A DNA stretch of 64,000 nucleotides, from the NCBI RefSeq assembly GCF_000219625.1, contig NC_018218.1, positions 5,146,001-5,210,000 on the forward strand. Reading direction: 5' to 3'. The number at the start of each line of letters is the position of its first letter. Within the stretch, counting starts at the first letter, position 1. Positions 1 through 10,662 of this stretch are shown here, one piece after another. A program made the position numbers and the translations under genes. The notes beneath the pieces are model-generated. The model did not search any database, was not told the DNA's origin, and saw only the letters and a list, made by a program, of their open reading frames with translations. The DNA is from Zymoseptoria tritici IPO323 (Eukaryota > Ascomycota > Dothideomycetes > Mycosphaerellales > Mycosphaerellaceae).

Positions 1-792
1 AACCATCTCCTCCTCGCCCTCCACCTGGCACGACTCGCATCCAGCACATGCTACTTCCCCGACGGCACAATCGAACGAAACCACACTCCCTGCAACACCT
101 CCACCTCCATCTCCGCCTGCTGCCGCACCGACTCCCTCTGCATCAACGATGGCCTCTGCCTCGACGGCGCAAATGCATATCGTGGAAGTTGCACTGACAA
201 AGGCTGGAGCTCCGACTGTCCCGCCTACTGTCGGAATGAGGTGCCTCAGACCGGCGTGACGATCGTTTCTTGCGATGCCCGAGCGAAGACTTACGCTTGT
301 AATGTTGCGGACTTGGGGAAGAGAGGATGCGAGTCGGGGAACACTTTCACGTTGAAGAATGATGTTCCGACGGTCTATCTGAGGGCGGATCAGGCGCTGG
401 AGTTGGGGTATGAGACTGGGTTCGAGATTCAGGCGGATACGAAGTTGACGTCCAATTTGACGCAAGAGGAGCAACATGCGTCGAACGGGTCGGTGACCAC
501 CACAGCATCACAAAAAAATCCACCGGACGACTCGGATAAGAATTTCACAGCGATGCAGATGATCGGCGTAGGCGTCGGTGTGGGCGTTCCGCTTCTCCTC
601 GCCCTCATTGCAGCACTGGTATACATATCCAAGCTTCGCAAACGCCATGAATACGCTCCAGCAGCCACTGCATCCTCTGGCAAGTCTGAGGATTTCTTTC
701 CGGAACCGAAGACTGCGTACCCTGGGTACAAGCAGCCGCAGCTACATGAAATGGACCCAGACCCGTTCCCGACGAGGAGAGAGCTGGAGTAA
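1..792 (+). CDS. cysteine-rich single-pass membrane protein, 5' partial
   Basis: The reading frame is open from the first base to the stop at 790-792, so the start lies upstream of the window. The visible product has a cysteine-rich ectodomain in the first 80 residues (CYFPDG, a CC pair, then spaced cysteines up to CPAYC), then a Ser/Thr/Asn-rich stalk. One hydrophobic transmembrane segment follows (MQMIGVGVGVGVPLLLALIA, about nt 553-630), with a basic stop-transfer KLRKRHEY and a cytoplasmic tail of about 50 residues. This layout is common among fungal surface proteins of unknown function. No catalytic motif is visible. It converges on the NRPS-like gene, with 153 bp between the two stop codons. 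Function not recognised. Confidence 0.7.
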   Translation, partial: NHLLLALHLARLASSTCYFPDGTIERNHTPCNTSTSISACCRTDSLCINDGLCLDGANAYRGSCTDKGWSSDCPAYCRNEVPQTGVTIVSCDARAKTYACNVADLGKRGCESGNTFTLKNDVPTVYLRADQALELGYETGFEIQADTKLTSNLTQEEQHASNGSVTTTASQKNPPDDSDKNFTAMQMIGVGVGVGVPLLLALIAALVYISKLRKRHEYAPAATASSGKSEDFFPEPKTAYPGYKQPQLHEMDPDPFPTRRELE

Positions 793-945
793 ATCTCGTT
801 TGGTGGAGGTGAGCCAGCGACGAGGACTGGAGGCGAAAAAAATCGAACCACTTGCATTGCCGATAGACCCGAAGAACAGCGTTCCAGCGCTGTCCACATC
901 ATTCATCAACGCAGGTCGACATCAACTCTTCTCTTCGCCACCCCC

Positions 946-3900
946 TCACGACTCCAGCATTGCCTTCACACCCCTCAAATCCACCTTTCCAACCTCGCTG
1001 ACCGGGATCTTCCCCACAACCCTCAAGATCCTCGGCACCATCTGCGGCGGCAATACCTGTCCGATCTTCTGCCTCAACGATTCCTCCGTGATCCCATTCC
1101 CCGTCTCCTCGACAGCACAGCCTAATACATCCCCCACAACCACAACCGCAACCCTCACCTTTCCACCAACAACGCTCTGGATCCTGGCTTGCACATCATT
1201 GAGGTCTATTCGGAATCCTCCCACTTTGACCTGCCGATCTGTCCGTCCGAGGAATGCGACTTCGCCCTCCAGCGTCCAGTATCCCCAGTCTCCCGTGCGA
1301 TACATCTTCCCTTTCCCCTCACTACCGTCAGGAGAGACCGTATCTGGCACAAATCTCAGTGCATTCTCCTCTTCCAACCCGAGATATCCCCTCGACACAG
1401 AGATCCCGCCAATGAAGATCTCTCCCGCAACCAGAGGAGGCAGCAAGACGCCATTCTTATCAAGGATATACACCCTCGTAGACATCAGCGGCCGACCAAT
1501 CGTAACCGGCTTCCCATTCTGCACCCTCTGCGCAGTAGCAAGGATATGCGTCTCCGTGGGTCCATACACATTATAAACCTCCGCTTTCCCCTTTGTCCAT
1601 CGATCCGCGGTAGCCTGCGGCAGGACTTCGCCGGCAAAGTAGATGTACCGCACATCATGGATGAAGTCTTCCGGATCCAGTTCCAAGGCGAGGGATGGGG
1701 TGAGCATCAAGCTGCCTACGCCATAGAGGTGGGCGAAGGGGTTGAGTGGGTCTTTGAGGAGGAGGGTCCCGCCATGGCAAAGGGTGGCGAAGACTTCGAG
1801 GAGGGCGCCGTCGAATTGAGGGGCGAGTGTTTGGGATACGGTGTGGGAGGGAGTGACGTGCAGGCGGGCGATGGGGGAGCGGAGGAGGGAGGTGACGCCG
1901 GAGTGGGTGCAGAGGATGGCTTTTGGGGTGCCGGTTGTGCCGGAGGAGAAGCAGATGTAGGCTGGGGAGTGGGGGTTTGGAGTCCGGGGGTCCAGAGTGG
2001 AGCTGGAAGGTGATTGTGTGGCTTCGTTGAGTAGGGTGTCGACGCAGAGTCTCAGGTGGCAGCCGTCGGGCGTTGGGATGGATGTACTGTATTGAGGGAC
2101 GAGAGATGCCTGTGCGTTCGCGATGGCGTAATGTTGCGACCGGAGGGAATGAGGCAAGTTTGTGCTTTGAGGCGAAAAGATGCACTCTGCCCATAGAATC
2201 GCGAACATGACGATGACCCAGTTGATCGACCCATCTGCGTGGAGCATGACCACGCTACCAGGTTGCAATAACTCTTTGAGTCGACTGCCAATGATCACAA
2301 TTCTCCTCGCAAGATCGTTGTAACTAATGTTCTCGCGGCGGAATGTCAATGCGGGAGCTTCCCCTCGCATACCGACTTGCTTCTCAAACAAAGACACGAT
2401 ATCGTCGTCGATACCTTTCAACGTCGTCTTGTTCGAGAAACAATTGCCAAATGTCATAGTTCGCTCCCTCGCTGCAGCGGTAAGCATTTTGCTCAGACAT
2501 TCCGCCACTCCCAAAGTGCCCGATCCAAGACCAACCAAAGCCGACTCGAACAGATCAGCCATGACCTGCATCTCCGCCGGAGTCCGCCATTCGCTGTTGT
2601 AACAAAAGCGTACTCGACCATTCGATCCGACATACAGAGTAGGAAGAGTCTCTTTGGGTGACATGATTTCCGTGCGGTGGTTGTCGGAGTACCAAGGTGT
2701 ATGCGGTTGGAGGTCACTCGACACCACGACTAGTCCACCTATGGAGAAGCCGTCGGAGGGGTCAGAGTAAGACATGTCGTCTAGCTCGAGGAGCTTGTGG
2801 AAGACTTGCTCGAGTAGTTCGTGGGCCGTGTTGGTATTGTTGATGTCCACGCTGAGGATCATCGAAGACGCAAAACTCCCGACCGCTTGATCGATGCCTG
2901 TGATAGGAAGGGAGCGCCGGGAACTAACGGACATCAGAGACACCGTGGTGGTGTCTTGGAGCTTGGCAAGGACTAAAGCCAATGCCGCTCGGGCGAGGAC
3001 TTCGAAAGTGAAGCCCGTGCGAGCTTGAAATGCCTTCACATCTTCAGGGTAGAAGACGTCGGTCGAACGCATGCGGACCACAGATGGTGTTCGCGGCCCC
3101 AGAGCATGTAGGAGTGGATGATTTCGGGATGCGGAGGTGACTTCACGAGTAGCCCAGAAGGCTTTTGCGGCAGAAGAATGTTGATCGTGGTATTCCGCCA
3201 ATCCTTTCACGACGTCAAATGCGTTGTCGTTGACGTTTGGAGATATTGACGAGTCTTGCATGAGTGCGTCCACGTGCTTCAGCAGGATGTCGATGGATCT
3301 GCCATCCATTAGGGAGAGGTGGTAGAACCAATGCACAACACTGAGACTGCGGTTGCTCGTGGAATTGCTCGGTGTCAGGATTCTAAACACTGGCTCGGTA
3401 GAAGCCTCGATACTCCAGTTGCGAAAGGAGTCCTCCAGATCCGCCCATTCAAGCGAGTCGACCTGCGACTCCTCCCAGTTCAGACAGAAATCGTCTTTCA
3501 GCGACGCTTTGATCAGCAAAGGGTCAGTCTCGACTTGCAACTTCAGTCGGAAGATCTGGTAGCTGGACATGGCTTTCGCGAATGCAGATTTCAGGTGAGG
3601 CAGAGCATCGGTGAAGCAGTACTGCGTGACATGCTGTACGGCCGCGCCAGGAATGAGATGGGTGTAATGAGCGGTCCCAGCTTGGATGAAAGTGATGGGA
3701 AGGCCAGTGGATGGGATGGCCTTTGGGAAACGCTGAATTGGGTCAAGCGTTTTGTCGTCGAGGTTATCCTGGCTCGCGGTGACAGTGGTGGAAGGGTCGA
3801 TGGTGCTCGAACATGCTTGCTGAGTCGATGATCCGGCAGCCAACGTTCGCAACTGTGTCTTGTCAAGGAGAGTTCCAAGCTGCTTCTCACGCAAGATCAC

Positions 3901-4080
3901 ACCAGCGCCGACCTGAAGCTGCTCAGACTTCTTGATGACATTGCTGAATCGGATGGCAAGAAGAGAATCGCCGCCATTGCGGACGAACGACTCGTCCAGT
4001 TTGATGCGGTCTGGCTCGACATGTAGCAATGCGCACAATCGGTTCAGAAGCGTTTCATTAACTTTTGAGGTGAACTCCAT
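946..4080 (-). CDS. NRPS-like enzyme, domain order T-C-A
   Basis: This 1044-residue protein has no intron. It begins with a carrier domain (GGDSLLAIRF, phosphopantetheine serine Ser39). A condensation-type domain follows at about 115-530, then an adenylation domain at about 555-1044. Adenylation motifs are clear: FSSGTTGTPK (A3, 711-720), FDGA with the amino-binding Asp757, YGPTE (839-843), YRTGD (927-931), GRTDRQVKVGGFRI (A7-A8) and VGKVD with the A10 lysine (1032). The condensation motif reads HLSLMDG (254-260), where the family has HHxxxDG, so the second, catalytic His is Leu255. No terminal carrier, thioesterase or reductase domain follows the A domain. It probably activates an amino acid. 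Loading would have to occur on the N-terminal carrier or in trans. The substrate cannot be read by eye. Whether it belongs to the neighbouring sugar cluster is doubtful. Confidence 0.88.
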   Translation of the reverse strand: MEFTSKVNETLLNRLCALLHVEPDRIKLDESFVRNGGDSLLAIRFSNVIKKSEQLQVGAGVILREKQLGTLLDKTQLRTLAAGSSTQQACSSTIDPSTTVTASQDNLDDKTLDPIQRFPKAIPSTGLPITFIQAGTAHYTHLIPGAAVQHVTQYCFTDALPHLKSAFAKAMSSYQIFRLKLQVETDPLLIKASLKDDFCLNWEESQVDSLEWADLEDSFRNWSIEASTEPVFRILTPSNSTSNRSLSVVHWFYHLSLMDGRSIDILLKHVDALMQDSSISPNVNDNAFDVVKGLAEYHDQHSSAAKAFWATREVTSASRNHPLLHALGPRTPSVVRMRSTDVFYPEDVKAFQARTGFTFEVLARAALALVLAKLQDTTTVSLMSVSSRRSLPITGIDQAVGSFASSMILSVDINNTNTAHELLEQVFHKLLELDDMSYSDPSDGFSIGGLVVVSSDLQPHTPWYSDNHRTEIMSPKETLPTLYVGSNGRVRFCYNSEWRTPAEMQVMADLFESALVGLGSGTLGVAECLSKMLTAAARERTMTFGNCFSNKTTLKGIDDDIVSLFEKQVGMRGEAPALTFRRENISYNDLARRIVIIGSRLKELLQPGSVVMLHADGSINWVIVMFAILWAECIFSPQSTNLPHSLRSQHYAIANAQASLVPQYSTSIPTPDGCHLRLCVDTLLNEATQSPSSSTLDPRTPNPHSPAYICFSSGTTGTPKAILCTHSGVTSLLRSPIARLHVTPSHTVSQTLAPQFDGALLEVFATLCHGGTLLLKDPLNPFAHLYGVGSLMLTPSLALELDPEDFIHDVRYIYFAGEVLPQATADRWTKGKAEVYNVYGPTETHILATAQRVQNGKPVTIGRPLMSTRVYILDKNGVLLPPLVAGEIFIGGISVSRGYLGLEEENALRFVPDTVSPDGSEGKGKMYRTGDWGYWTLEGEVAFLGRTDRQVKVGGFRIDLNDVQARIQSVVGGKVRVAVVVVGDVLGCAVEETGNGITEESLRQKIGQVLPPQMVPRILRVVGKIPVSEVGKVDLRGVKAMLES

Positions 4081-4659
4081 GGCTGTTCTGCTTGCCCGGT
4101 ATGATTTCCGAGTCTGTCGGAGTGGAAGTGGCAGCCGAGCTCTTTATCATTCCGGCCATTGAGCATGAACGAGCGTTATCACCGCTGTCGACGAACAAGG
4201 AGCCATTCCGTTTTGCCATGCGGTGTCACTCGCTCCGAACGGGGACCACGGCCCGTCAGGCAGCAACAAAGATATCGAAGTGTTAGCACATTAGGATGTT
4301 GCATCCGATGCTTGTTGGACTTAACCTTACCATCTGCCGGTTCTTTGGCGCGGGGTTTGTCGGCTTGTGGGGACGGCGCGAGCGGAGCGAAAGTTAGATA
4401 ATCCCGGCGGTCTGGGTAGACGCTGTCGCGACACGAGGGTGACGATATCGCAGATCCAATGGTAGGGTTCGGTCGACATCACATGGTACGAGACACGGAC
4501 AATGTCACTCCGTCGGATTTCGACCCGCAAGTTAGTCGAATGCCACACCGCTTGCTCTGCCGAGCTAGGGAATCTCGAGTGTAGCAGGGAAGACTTGCGT
4601 TTCTTGCAAAGGTGGCAGGAGATGAGATTGTTCCGTCTACTCCGGTTCTGAAACGTCAA
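4081..4659. other. intergenic region upstream of the NRPS-like gene
   Basis: These 579 bp lie between the NRPS-like start and the stop of the next minus-strand gene. They should hold the NRPS promoter and the dehydrogenase 3' end. The open frames here have no recognisable protein features. I see no repeat or RNA gene. Confidence 0.5.
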
Positions 4660-5942
4660 TCAGTGCGCGTGGTAGTTGTCGCCCGTTATGGTATCCGGGT
4701 ACTTCACCCCTCCATCTTTCACAACCTTTTCCATGATCTCCATCATGAGGACACTTTCGTCAAGCGGCAGAGTCTCACTTTCCAGCTTCCCGTCTCTGAT
4801 GCACCTCGTACATTCGTCCGCTTCCCAGAACAGTCCATGACCCCAATTCTCCCGGCTTTCGTCCCTGGGAATGGGGAACTCATCCGTCTGGACCTGAGCG
4901 GGGCCGTTGCCGTCTTTCGTAATCACGCGAATATTTTTAGGCTTGAAAGCCGGGCCGAATACTTGAATCTCGCCATTCGTGCCCTGGATGCGGATCGGAG
5001 GGCCCGCGGTGAAGTCGAAGTCGACGCCGGAGGCGATACGAAGAGACGTCATGCCGACTCCCATAGCCTTCTGGCGTGGGAATTGGAGGATGAAGCTTGA
5101 GGTCTCGTCGATGCCGGTAGGGTACTTGTTGACGGCCGACACGATCATGGGCTTCTCTTTGTCATGGCCTTTGGGTTGCAGGTGGTACATGATCTGCATG
5201 ATCCAAGTGAGAGAGTAGATTCCCAGGTCGAGCATGGCGCCGCCAGCAAGATCAAGTTTGAGCAGCCGGTGTAGCTTGTTGCTTGTGTCGATCTCGCCGC
5301 CTTCTTCGGGCGGATTGATGTCGAGGGAACAGTCCGCTAAACATCCGAGTCAGCTAATCTCACCCTGTGTGAAGGCCAGAAGAAGAAGTACCTATCACTC
5401 GATGAACGGTTCCAATGACACCTTGAGAAACCAAGCTTCTGACTGTCGAAGAGAGTGGGAAGAAACGGGTCCACACAGCTTCAAGTAGAAAGACTCCTTT
5501 GGTTGTTGCTGCAGCAGCCAAAATGCGAGCCTGCGAAGCCGTGGCCGTCAATGCCTTCTCGCATAGCACCGCCTTGCCAGCTTCTATCGCCATCATCGCA
5601 TTCTGGAAATGATGGCTGACTGGCGTGGCAATGTAGACGATGTCAACGCCCGGATCGCTGACCATTTCAGCGTATGAACCAAACAGTTTGACATTCTGCG
5701 GCGCCTTGACATCGTCGCGGAACGTTGCTGCTCTCTGCAAGCCGCTTGACGAAGCGATAGCCGTGATCAAATGGTGGACGTCGGAGACGTCTCGGGACGA
5801 AGGATCGGTGAGTAGATCTCTTGTGAAGCCTGTGAAATGTAAGCATCCGTACGAGCATGCGGTTGGAAGCCGACTCACGTCCGGCGACGTGCCCGGTCGC
5901 CATGATGCCCCATCGCAGTGTGAAGACCTTGGAGTCTGACAT
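4660..5942 (-). CDS. Gfo/Idh/MocA oxidoreductase (dihydrodiol dehydrogenase-like), three exons
   Basis: Exons are 5942-5879, 5829-5392 and 5336-4660, giving 392 residues. The introns start GTGAGT and GTACTT and end CAG and TAG, and splicing restores an unbroken family fold. The N-terminal Rossmann segment is WGIMATGHVAGRF (11-23). VDIVYIATPVSHH and CEKAL follow, the latter being the catalytic EKP loop with Ala114 in place of Pro, and then LLEAVWTRFFP. These are typical of fungal dimeric dihydrodiol or NADP-xylose dehydrogenase relatives. The C-terminal half has GGAMLDLGIYSLTW. The likely reaction is NAD(P)-dependent oxidation of a sugar or cyclic diol. It is divergent from PSO2. A second family member lies at 19278-20450, so this gene may be the edge of the anhydrosugar cluster, though PSO2 sits between. 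Confidence 0.85.
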
Positions 5943-6459
5943 GTTGTTGAAAGTGTCTTTTGGGGAGACCTCGTGTGTTGTCAAGAGACATGAGCAACAG
6001 GCTGACCATCATATATTGTCGTTTTGCACGATATGCCTTGCTTCGGACATGGCTTAGGCAACAGACCTACCTTGCTTACCAGCCACTCGACCTACACCAC
6101 GTCGTCGATGACTCCCATCCATAGCTTCCTGAATCTGGTCCAGTCATGTTGTCTCCTTGCTGCGTCGAAGCCAGGAGATATTCGAGGCCACCGGAGCGAA
6201 TGCATGCCTATGACGGCGAAAAGAGCACAGCAGTCAAATGCTGTTCGACTTGGCGAGATGGTCGATGTATACAGATGAGACTGCTCGAAGGAGTGAGATC
6301 GAAGAGAGAATGGAAGGCGAAAAGCGGCACCCAGTCGTCACGTGATACCGCGTAAAGTGGCGAGATGAGGTAAGCACTCTAAACGGCAATCGTGACCTCA
6401 CGCGACAAACTTGAGGAGTAACGACTCCCTACCAGTCTCTGCCTCCGACCTAGCATGAC
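5943..6459. promoter_or_regulatory. divergent promoter region, dehydrogenase / PSO2
   Basis: These 517 bp separate two head-to-head genes and must contain both promoters. I see no coding potential and no clear TATA-type or repeated element. Confidence 0.5.
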
Positions 6460-9249
6460 ATGTTTCGCAAACCTCGCGAGTCTCATGACGGACTCGTAGG
6501 TCGACCTCCAACACCGCCGGGCACGCCCGCCAAAACTCCCTTCAAGCTTGCTGTGCCGCCCAGCGTGCCGCCACCGAAAATGGCGATCAAAACGAAGTCG
6601 GCGACGGCTGGTTCGACGAAGAAACAAGTGCCTCTGCCAACAATTGGCAAACAGGGCTTCACCGGAAGTGCGAAGAAGCCGGCGAGTACGCCGAAGGGAA
6701 AGCTTGGCGGCAAGGGAAATGGCAGCATCTTGAGCTTCTTCAAGAAGTCGGACGAGATGGAGGCGGAGGCGGGACTGTTCATTGAGGAGAGGAGAGCGTA
6801 TGCTGGCAAGGGACCGAACGTGGAAGAATTGCAAGTACCGGAGGAAGAGGATGAGGAACAGCCTCACGATGATGAAGAAGCGGAGGCTCGATTCAACGAG
6901 AGCGGAGGATCTGTGAAAAGGCGCAAGACAGATGGCAGTGGCAGCCCTGCTAGTTCAAATGGGGAAGGCTCTGGTCTAGAGCAACGTTCGAGTCCTGCTC
7001 TGAGGAATGGACCTCGCAAAGCGGGACCATTCTTTGAAGAGTCGGACAGCGAGCAGGACGAGGAGGAACCTCAGGCTATCATCGGCACAGGTCAAGGACC
7101 GGAGAATGGCATAGTTGCTGGAGAGATGCCACGCCAAGCTACGCCATCGCATGGTACTGAAACCACCGCGAAGGCAGAACCTAACGAAGAACCACAACCT
7201 TCCATCGTGAAACAGGAGACGACTCCCGAGCCAGGACCAAGCACATTTTCGAAGCCACCACTCATCAAAGAGGAAACGAGCTACGAGCCAGGTCTTGATG
7301 AGTTCGACGACTTCGACCAGATGGGCGACTTTGACGAGGACCTGTTTGAAGAGGGTGACGAATATGTGGAGAGGAGGTACATGGAGGAGCAGGCAAGGCT
7401 GGAAGCGGAGGACGACGAAAGGGACTATGACGGCCCAGTTGGAGAAGACCACCAGAATGCAGCCGGCAGCAGCACCACAACTTCTCGAGACGCCTCTTGC
7501 CCGATCTGCAGCATAAGCTTGAGTGGTGTCAATGAGTCCGACGCTGGAATCCATGTCAATAATTGTCTCGACGGCAATCCCACACCTCTTCCTGTCAAGA
7601 AGGAAGTTCAAAAGTCCGAGCCCAAGATCAAGTCCGAGCATGTGTCTTCACCGCATCAATTCAAGCGGCCGGCTCGAGAACCAAGGGAGGGCCAAGCCAG
7701 TCCATTCACACTGGGACAGCCAGCATCTACCGGAGGCTCTGCTTTCAAGAAGCTCATGTCTGGACATGCCGAAGACGCTGCCTGGGCAGAAGCTGCAGCG
7801 GCGGAACATGCTTCAAGAGGCAAGCCATCATACACACGCACATGTCCATTCTACAAGATTTTACCCGGCCTCTTCATCTGTGTTGATGCCTTCAGATATG
7901 GCGCCGTGAAAGGCTGCCAGGCCTACTTTCTCAGTCACTTCCACAGCGATCACTACATCGGCTTGACCTCGACTTGGACGCACGGCCCGATATACTGCTC
8001 AAAGGTGACCGCCAATCTGGTGAAACAGCAACTTCGTGTCGATCCGAAGTATGTCATCGCACTAGACTGGGAGAAGCCGTGGGAGATTCCAGGCACGAAA
8101 GGAGTTACAGTCACCATGATCTCCGCGAACCATTGTCCGGGCAGCTCTCTCTATCTCTTTGAGAAAACCATAGGCAGGAAGACGAATGGAGAGCCTCGCC
8201 AGCAACGCATTTTGCATTGTGGTGACTTCAGAGCATGCAGAATGCATGTCGAGCACCCTCTTCTCATGCCCGACATCCGCGACAAGGTCACTGGAAAGAC
8301 CAAGGAGCAGAAGATTGATGTCTGCTATCTCGACACGACATACCTCAACCCAAAGTATGCATTTCCCGAGCAAGAAGCCGTCATCAAAGCCTGTGCAGAT
8401 ATGTGCGTCTGCTTGAGCAAAGACACACCTGATGAAACTGACGGCTGGGAACAAATGAAACGCCAGCGGGCAGGCGAAGGTATGGTGAAGTTCGTCCGCA
8501 AAGAATCCAACACTGCCATCAAAGAAGAAGAGCCAGTCGATCCATCCTCCGTCGGCAACATGAAAGTCGAGAAGAATCCTCACGCCAGCCAACAAGTGCT
8601 CTCCTCCATCACAGAAAAGAAGACCCGCGGTCGCCTCCTCGTCGTCGTTGGAACATATTCCATCGGCAAAGAGCGCATCTGTCTTGGCATCGCCCGCGCT
8701 CTGCAGGCGAAAATCTACGCTCCACCCTCCAAACAACGCATCGTCGCCGCGCTCGAAGACCCCGAACTCGACTCCCTGATGACCTCAAATCCTCGCGAGG
8801 CGCAAGTTCATATGACGCCTCTCTTCGAGATCCGGGCCGAAACGCTGGATGACTATCTGAAAGACTTCTTTCCGCACTTCACCCGCGCCGTCGGCTTCCG
8901 TCCCAGCGGCTGGAATTACCGCCCTCCCAACTCCCGTTTCGTCGAAAGTCCGTTGGTTCAAACGGTACTGCACTCCGACAATTGGAAGAGCGGCTATAGT
9001 ATGCGGGAACTGGTTCCGCAGCGAGGCAGCACCAGTCGAGCGAGCTGTTTTGGAGTGCCGTATAGTGAGCACTCAAGTTTCCGAGAGTTGACGATGTTTT
9101 GTTGTGCGTTGCGGATCGAGAAGATCATCCCGACGGTCAATGTGGGCAGTCAGAAGGGCAGAGAGAGGATGAAGGGATGGTGTGAAAGGTGGGCGGCGGA
9201 TCGGAAGAAGAATGGATTGTATAAGTTGCCCATTGATGGGAGTTGGTGA
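6460..9249 (+). CDS. PSO2: DNA interstrand cross-link repair nuclease PSO2/SNM1
   Basis: This 929-residue, intronless protein carries a metallo-beta-lactamase/beta-CASP nuclease domain in its C-terminal half. The metal-binding motif is HFHSDH (493-498). Further ligands are His558 in ANHCPGS, Asp589 in HCGDF and His871 in YSEHSS, and VVGTYSIGKE is the typical SNM1 motif. Upstream, CPIC (347-350) with His365 and Cys369 forms a UBZ4-type ubiquitin-binding zinc finger, as in yeast Pso2. The N-terminal 340 residues are acidic and low-complexity. They contain NGSILSFFKK (87-96), which fits a PCNA-interacting box except for Asn at the Gln position. It acts in the nucleus as a 5' exonuclease in cross-link repair. 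It is a housekeeping gene sitting inside a catabolic neighbourhood, and I see nothing linking its function to the neighbours. Confidence 0.95.
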   Translation: MFRKPRESHDGLVGRPPTPPGTPAKTPFKLAVPPSVPPPKMAIKTKSATAGSTKKQVPLPTIGKQGFTGSAKKPASTPKGKLGGKGNGSILSFFKKSDEMEAEAGLFIEERRAYAGKGPNVEELQVPEEEDEEQPHDDEEAEARFNESGGSVKRRKTDGSGSPASSNGEGSGLEQRSSPALRNGPRKAGPFFEESDSEQDEEEPQAIIGTGQGPENGIVAGEMPRQATPSHGTETTAKAEPNEEPQPSIVKQETTPEPGPSTFSKPPLIKEETSYEPGLDEFDDFDQMGDFDEDLFEEGDEYVERRYMEEQARLEAEDDERDYDGPVGEDHQNAAGSSTTTSRDASCPICSISLSGVNESDAGIHVNNCLDGNPTPLPVKKEVQKSEPKIKSEHVSSPHQFKRPAREPREGQASPFTLGQPASTGGSAFKKLMSGHAEDAAWAEAAAAEHASRGKPSYTRTCPFYKILPGLFICVDAFRYGAVKGCQAYFLSHFHSDHYIGLTSTWTHGPIYCSKVTANLVKQQLRVDPKYVIALDWEKPWEIPGTKGVTVTMISANHCPGSSLYLFEKTIGRKTNGEPRQQRILHCGDFRACRMHVEHPLLMPDIRDKVTGKTKEQKIDVCYLDTTYLNPKYAFPEQEAVIKACADMCVCLSKDTPDETDGWEQMKRQRAGEGMVKFVRKESNTAIKEEEPVDPSSVGNMKVEKNPHASQQVLSSITEKKTRGRLLVVVGTYSIGKERICLGIARALQAKIYAPPSKQRIVAALEDPELDSLMTSNPREAQVHMTPLFEIRAETLDDYLKDFFPHFTRAVGFRPSGWNYRPPNSRFVESPLVQTVLHSDNWKSGYSMRELVPQRGSTSRASCFGVPYSEHSSFRELTMFCCALRIEKIIPTVNVGSQKGRERMKGWCERWAADRKKNGLYKLPIDGSW

Positions 9250-9421
9250 GGGATAGTGTGAACGTTTCACGAAGAGATTGGACCGAACAACAGAGATGCA
9301 TTACGATACCACGGGCATCCTTGACAGCAACCACAACACATCGAATACGATTTTTTTAAACACAGGGCAAGACTACGCCCTCTCAAACACCATCTCCGTC
9401 GTCGGCCTCACATCCTCCGCC

Positions 9422-10662
9422 TTACAATCCCCAAAACTCCACTACCCTCCTCCTCAATCCGAAATGATTCTCTCCCGGCTGCACATGTCCGATCACGCCC
9501 TCCCTCCGACTCTCCACCCTATGCGGCACCATCAACGGCCTCCCCACGAATTCCTCACACGTATACAACGCAAAGCCCAACGCCTCCTTTGCTCCTGCCG
9601 GAATTCCCAGCTCATCGATCAACGCGAAATTCGTCTCTGGCATCTTCTCCCGAAGGTAGTTGATGATGTTCGGGTGATAGGACCCTCCACCGCCCATGAA
9701 GACTTCGTGGAGAGGCTTCGGTGCATAGCGGACGTAGTGTTCGTGCAAGGATTGCGCGGTCACACGGGTAATGGTCGCCACGGCATCTTCAGGACTCGCT
9801 CCATTCACCACCATGCGCTTGCAAATGTCTTCCGCCATGGTATCGCCGAACGTCTCCCTTCCGGTGGTTTTCGAAATCTCATGAGCAAAGTACGGATTCG
9901 ACAACACTTCGTCCACGATACTCTGATCGACCTTCCCAGCTGCGCCCAGCGCCCCATCACGATCATATTCCCGCTCGCCCTTGGTGAAATACCGCATCGC
10001 AGCATCGACAAAGACATTTCCTGGGCCGGTGTCAAAATCGTAATGTCCTTGCACATCACCCGCCGGACTGATGGAGAAATTCGCGATTCCGCCGATATTC
10101 TGCACCGCGCGGTTTTTGGTCGGGTGGTTGACGAGTAGACTATCCAGAGCGGAGAAGATGGGACACCCTTGTCGACCGAGGGACATATCCGAGACGCGGA
10201 AGTTTCCCATTGTCGTGATTCCAGTGTTTGCGGCTATGATGGAGATCTCCCCGATGTCCATGTGTGCGCGGGAGACATCTCGGTCGGGGAACAGGGAGGG
10301 GAGAGGGAGGTGCCGCAGAGTCTGGCCTTGGCCGCCGATCAGGTCGATGTCGTCCCTGAGGGAGAAGTTGTGTTCTGTAGCGAAGGTCTGAAGAGCGGAG
10401 GCGACGAATTCTCCGATCCGGATGTTGAGGACGGAGACTTCTTCCGGAGATGTGGTGTTTGAAGCGATGGCGCACATGGTTTTGGATTTCAGGGTGGAGG
10501 GGAAGGGGACTTCGCCGTGGTGGAGGAGGCGCATGTGGAGTGGGGAGGAGGGGGTGGTTTGCGTGAAGAGACGTGGACTATGTCGATGCCGTCCATGCTT
10601 GTGCCTTGGTTTGTGCCTAGGACGTGGAGGGAGAGGGGCCGGTGGTCATTTTGGTAAGACAT
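9422..10662 (-). pseudogene. levoglucosan kinase/AnmK-family kinase, one-base frameshift near the N-terminus
   Basis: The start ATG is at 10662 (MSYQND...). The first frame carries the family ATP-site signature GTSMDGID. From about 10567 the homology continues in another frame (FTQTTPSSPLHMRLLHHGEV...) to the stop at 9422. Aligned to the intact paralogue at 13841-15256, exactly one nucleotide is missing, around 10568-10569. No intron can explain the shift, because no usable AG acceptor occurs in the gap. The rest keeps all landmarks: [12 protein letters not shown] with the catalytic Asp, NIGGIAN, GRQGCPIF and MGGGGSYHPN. The family phosphorylates 1,6-anhydrosugars with opening of the anhydro ring. 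It is either a recently inactivated gene or a sequencing error in a C-rich stretch. It converges on PSO2 and lies next to the Zn2Cys6 regulator. Confidence 0.82.
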
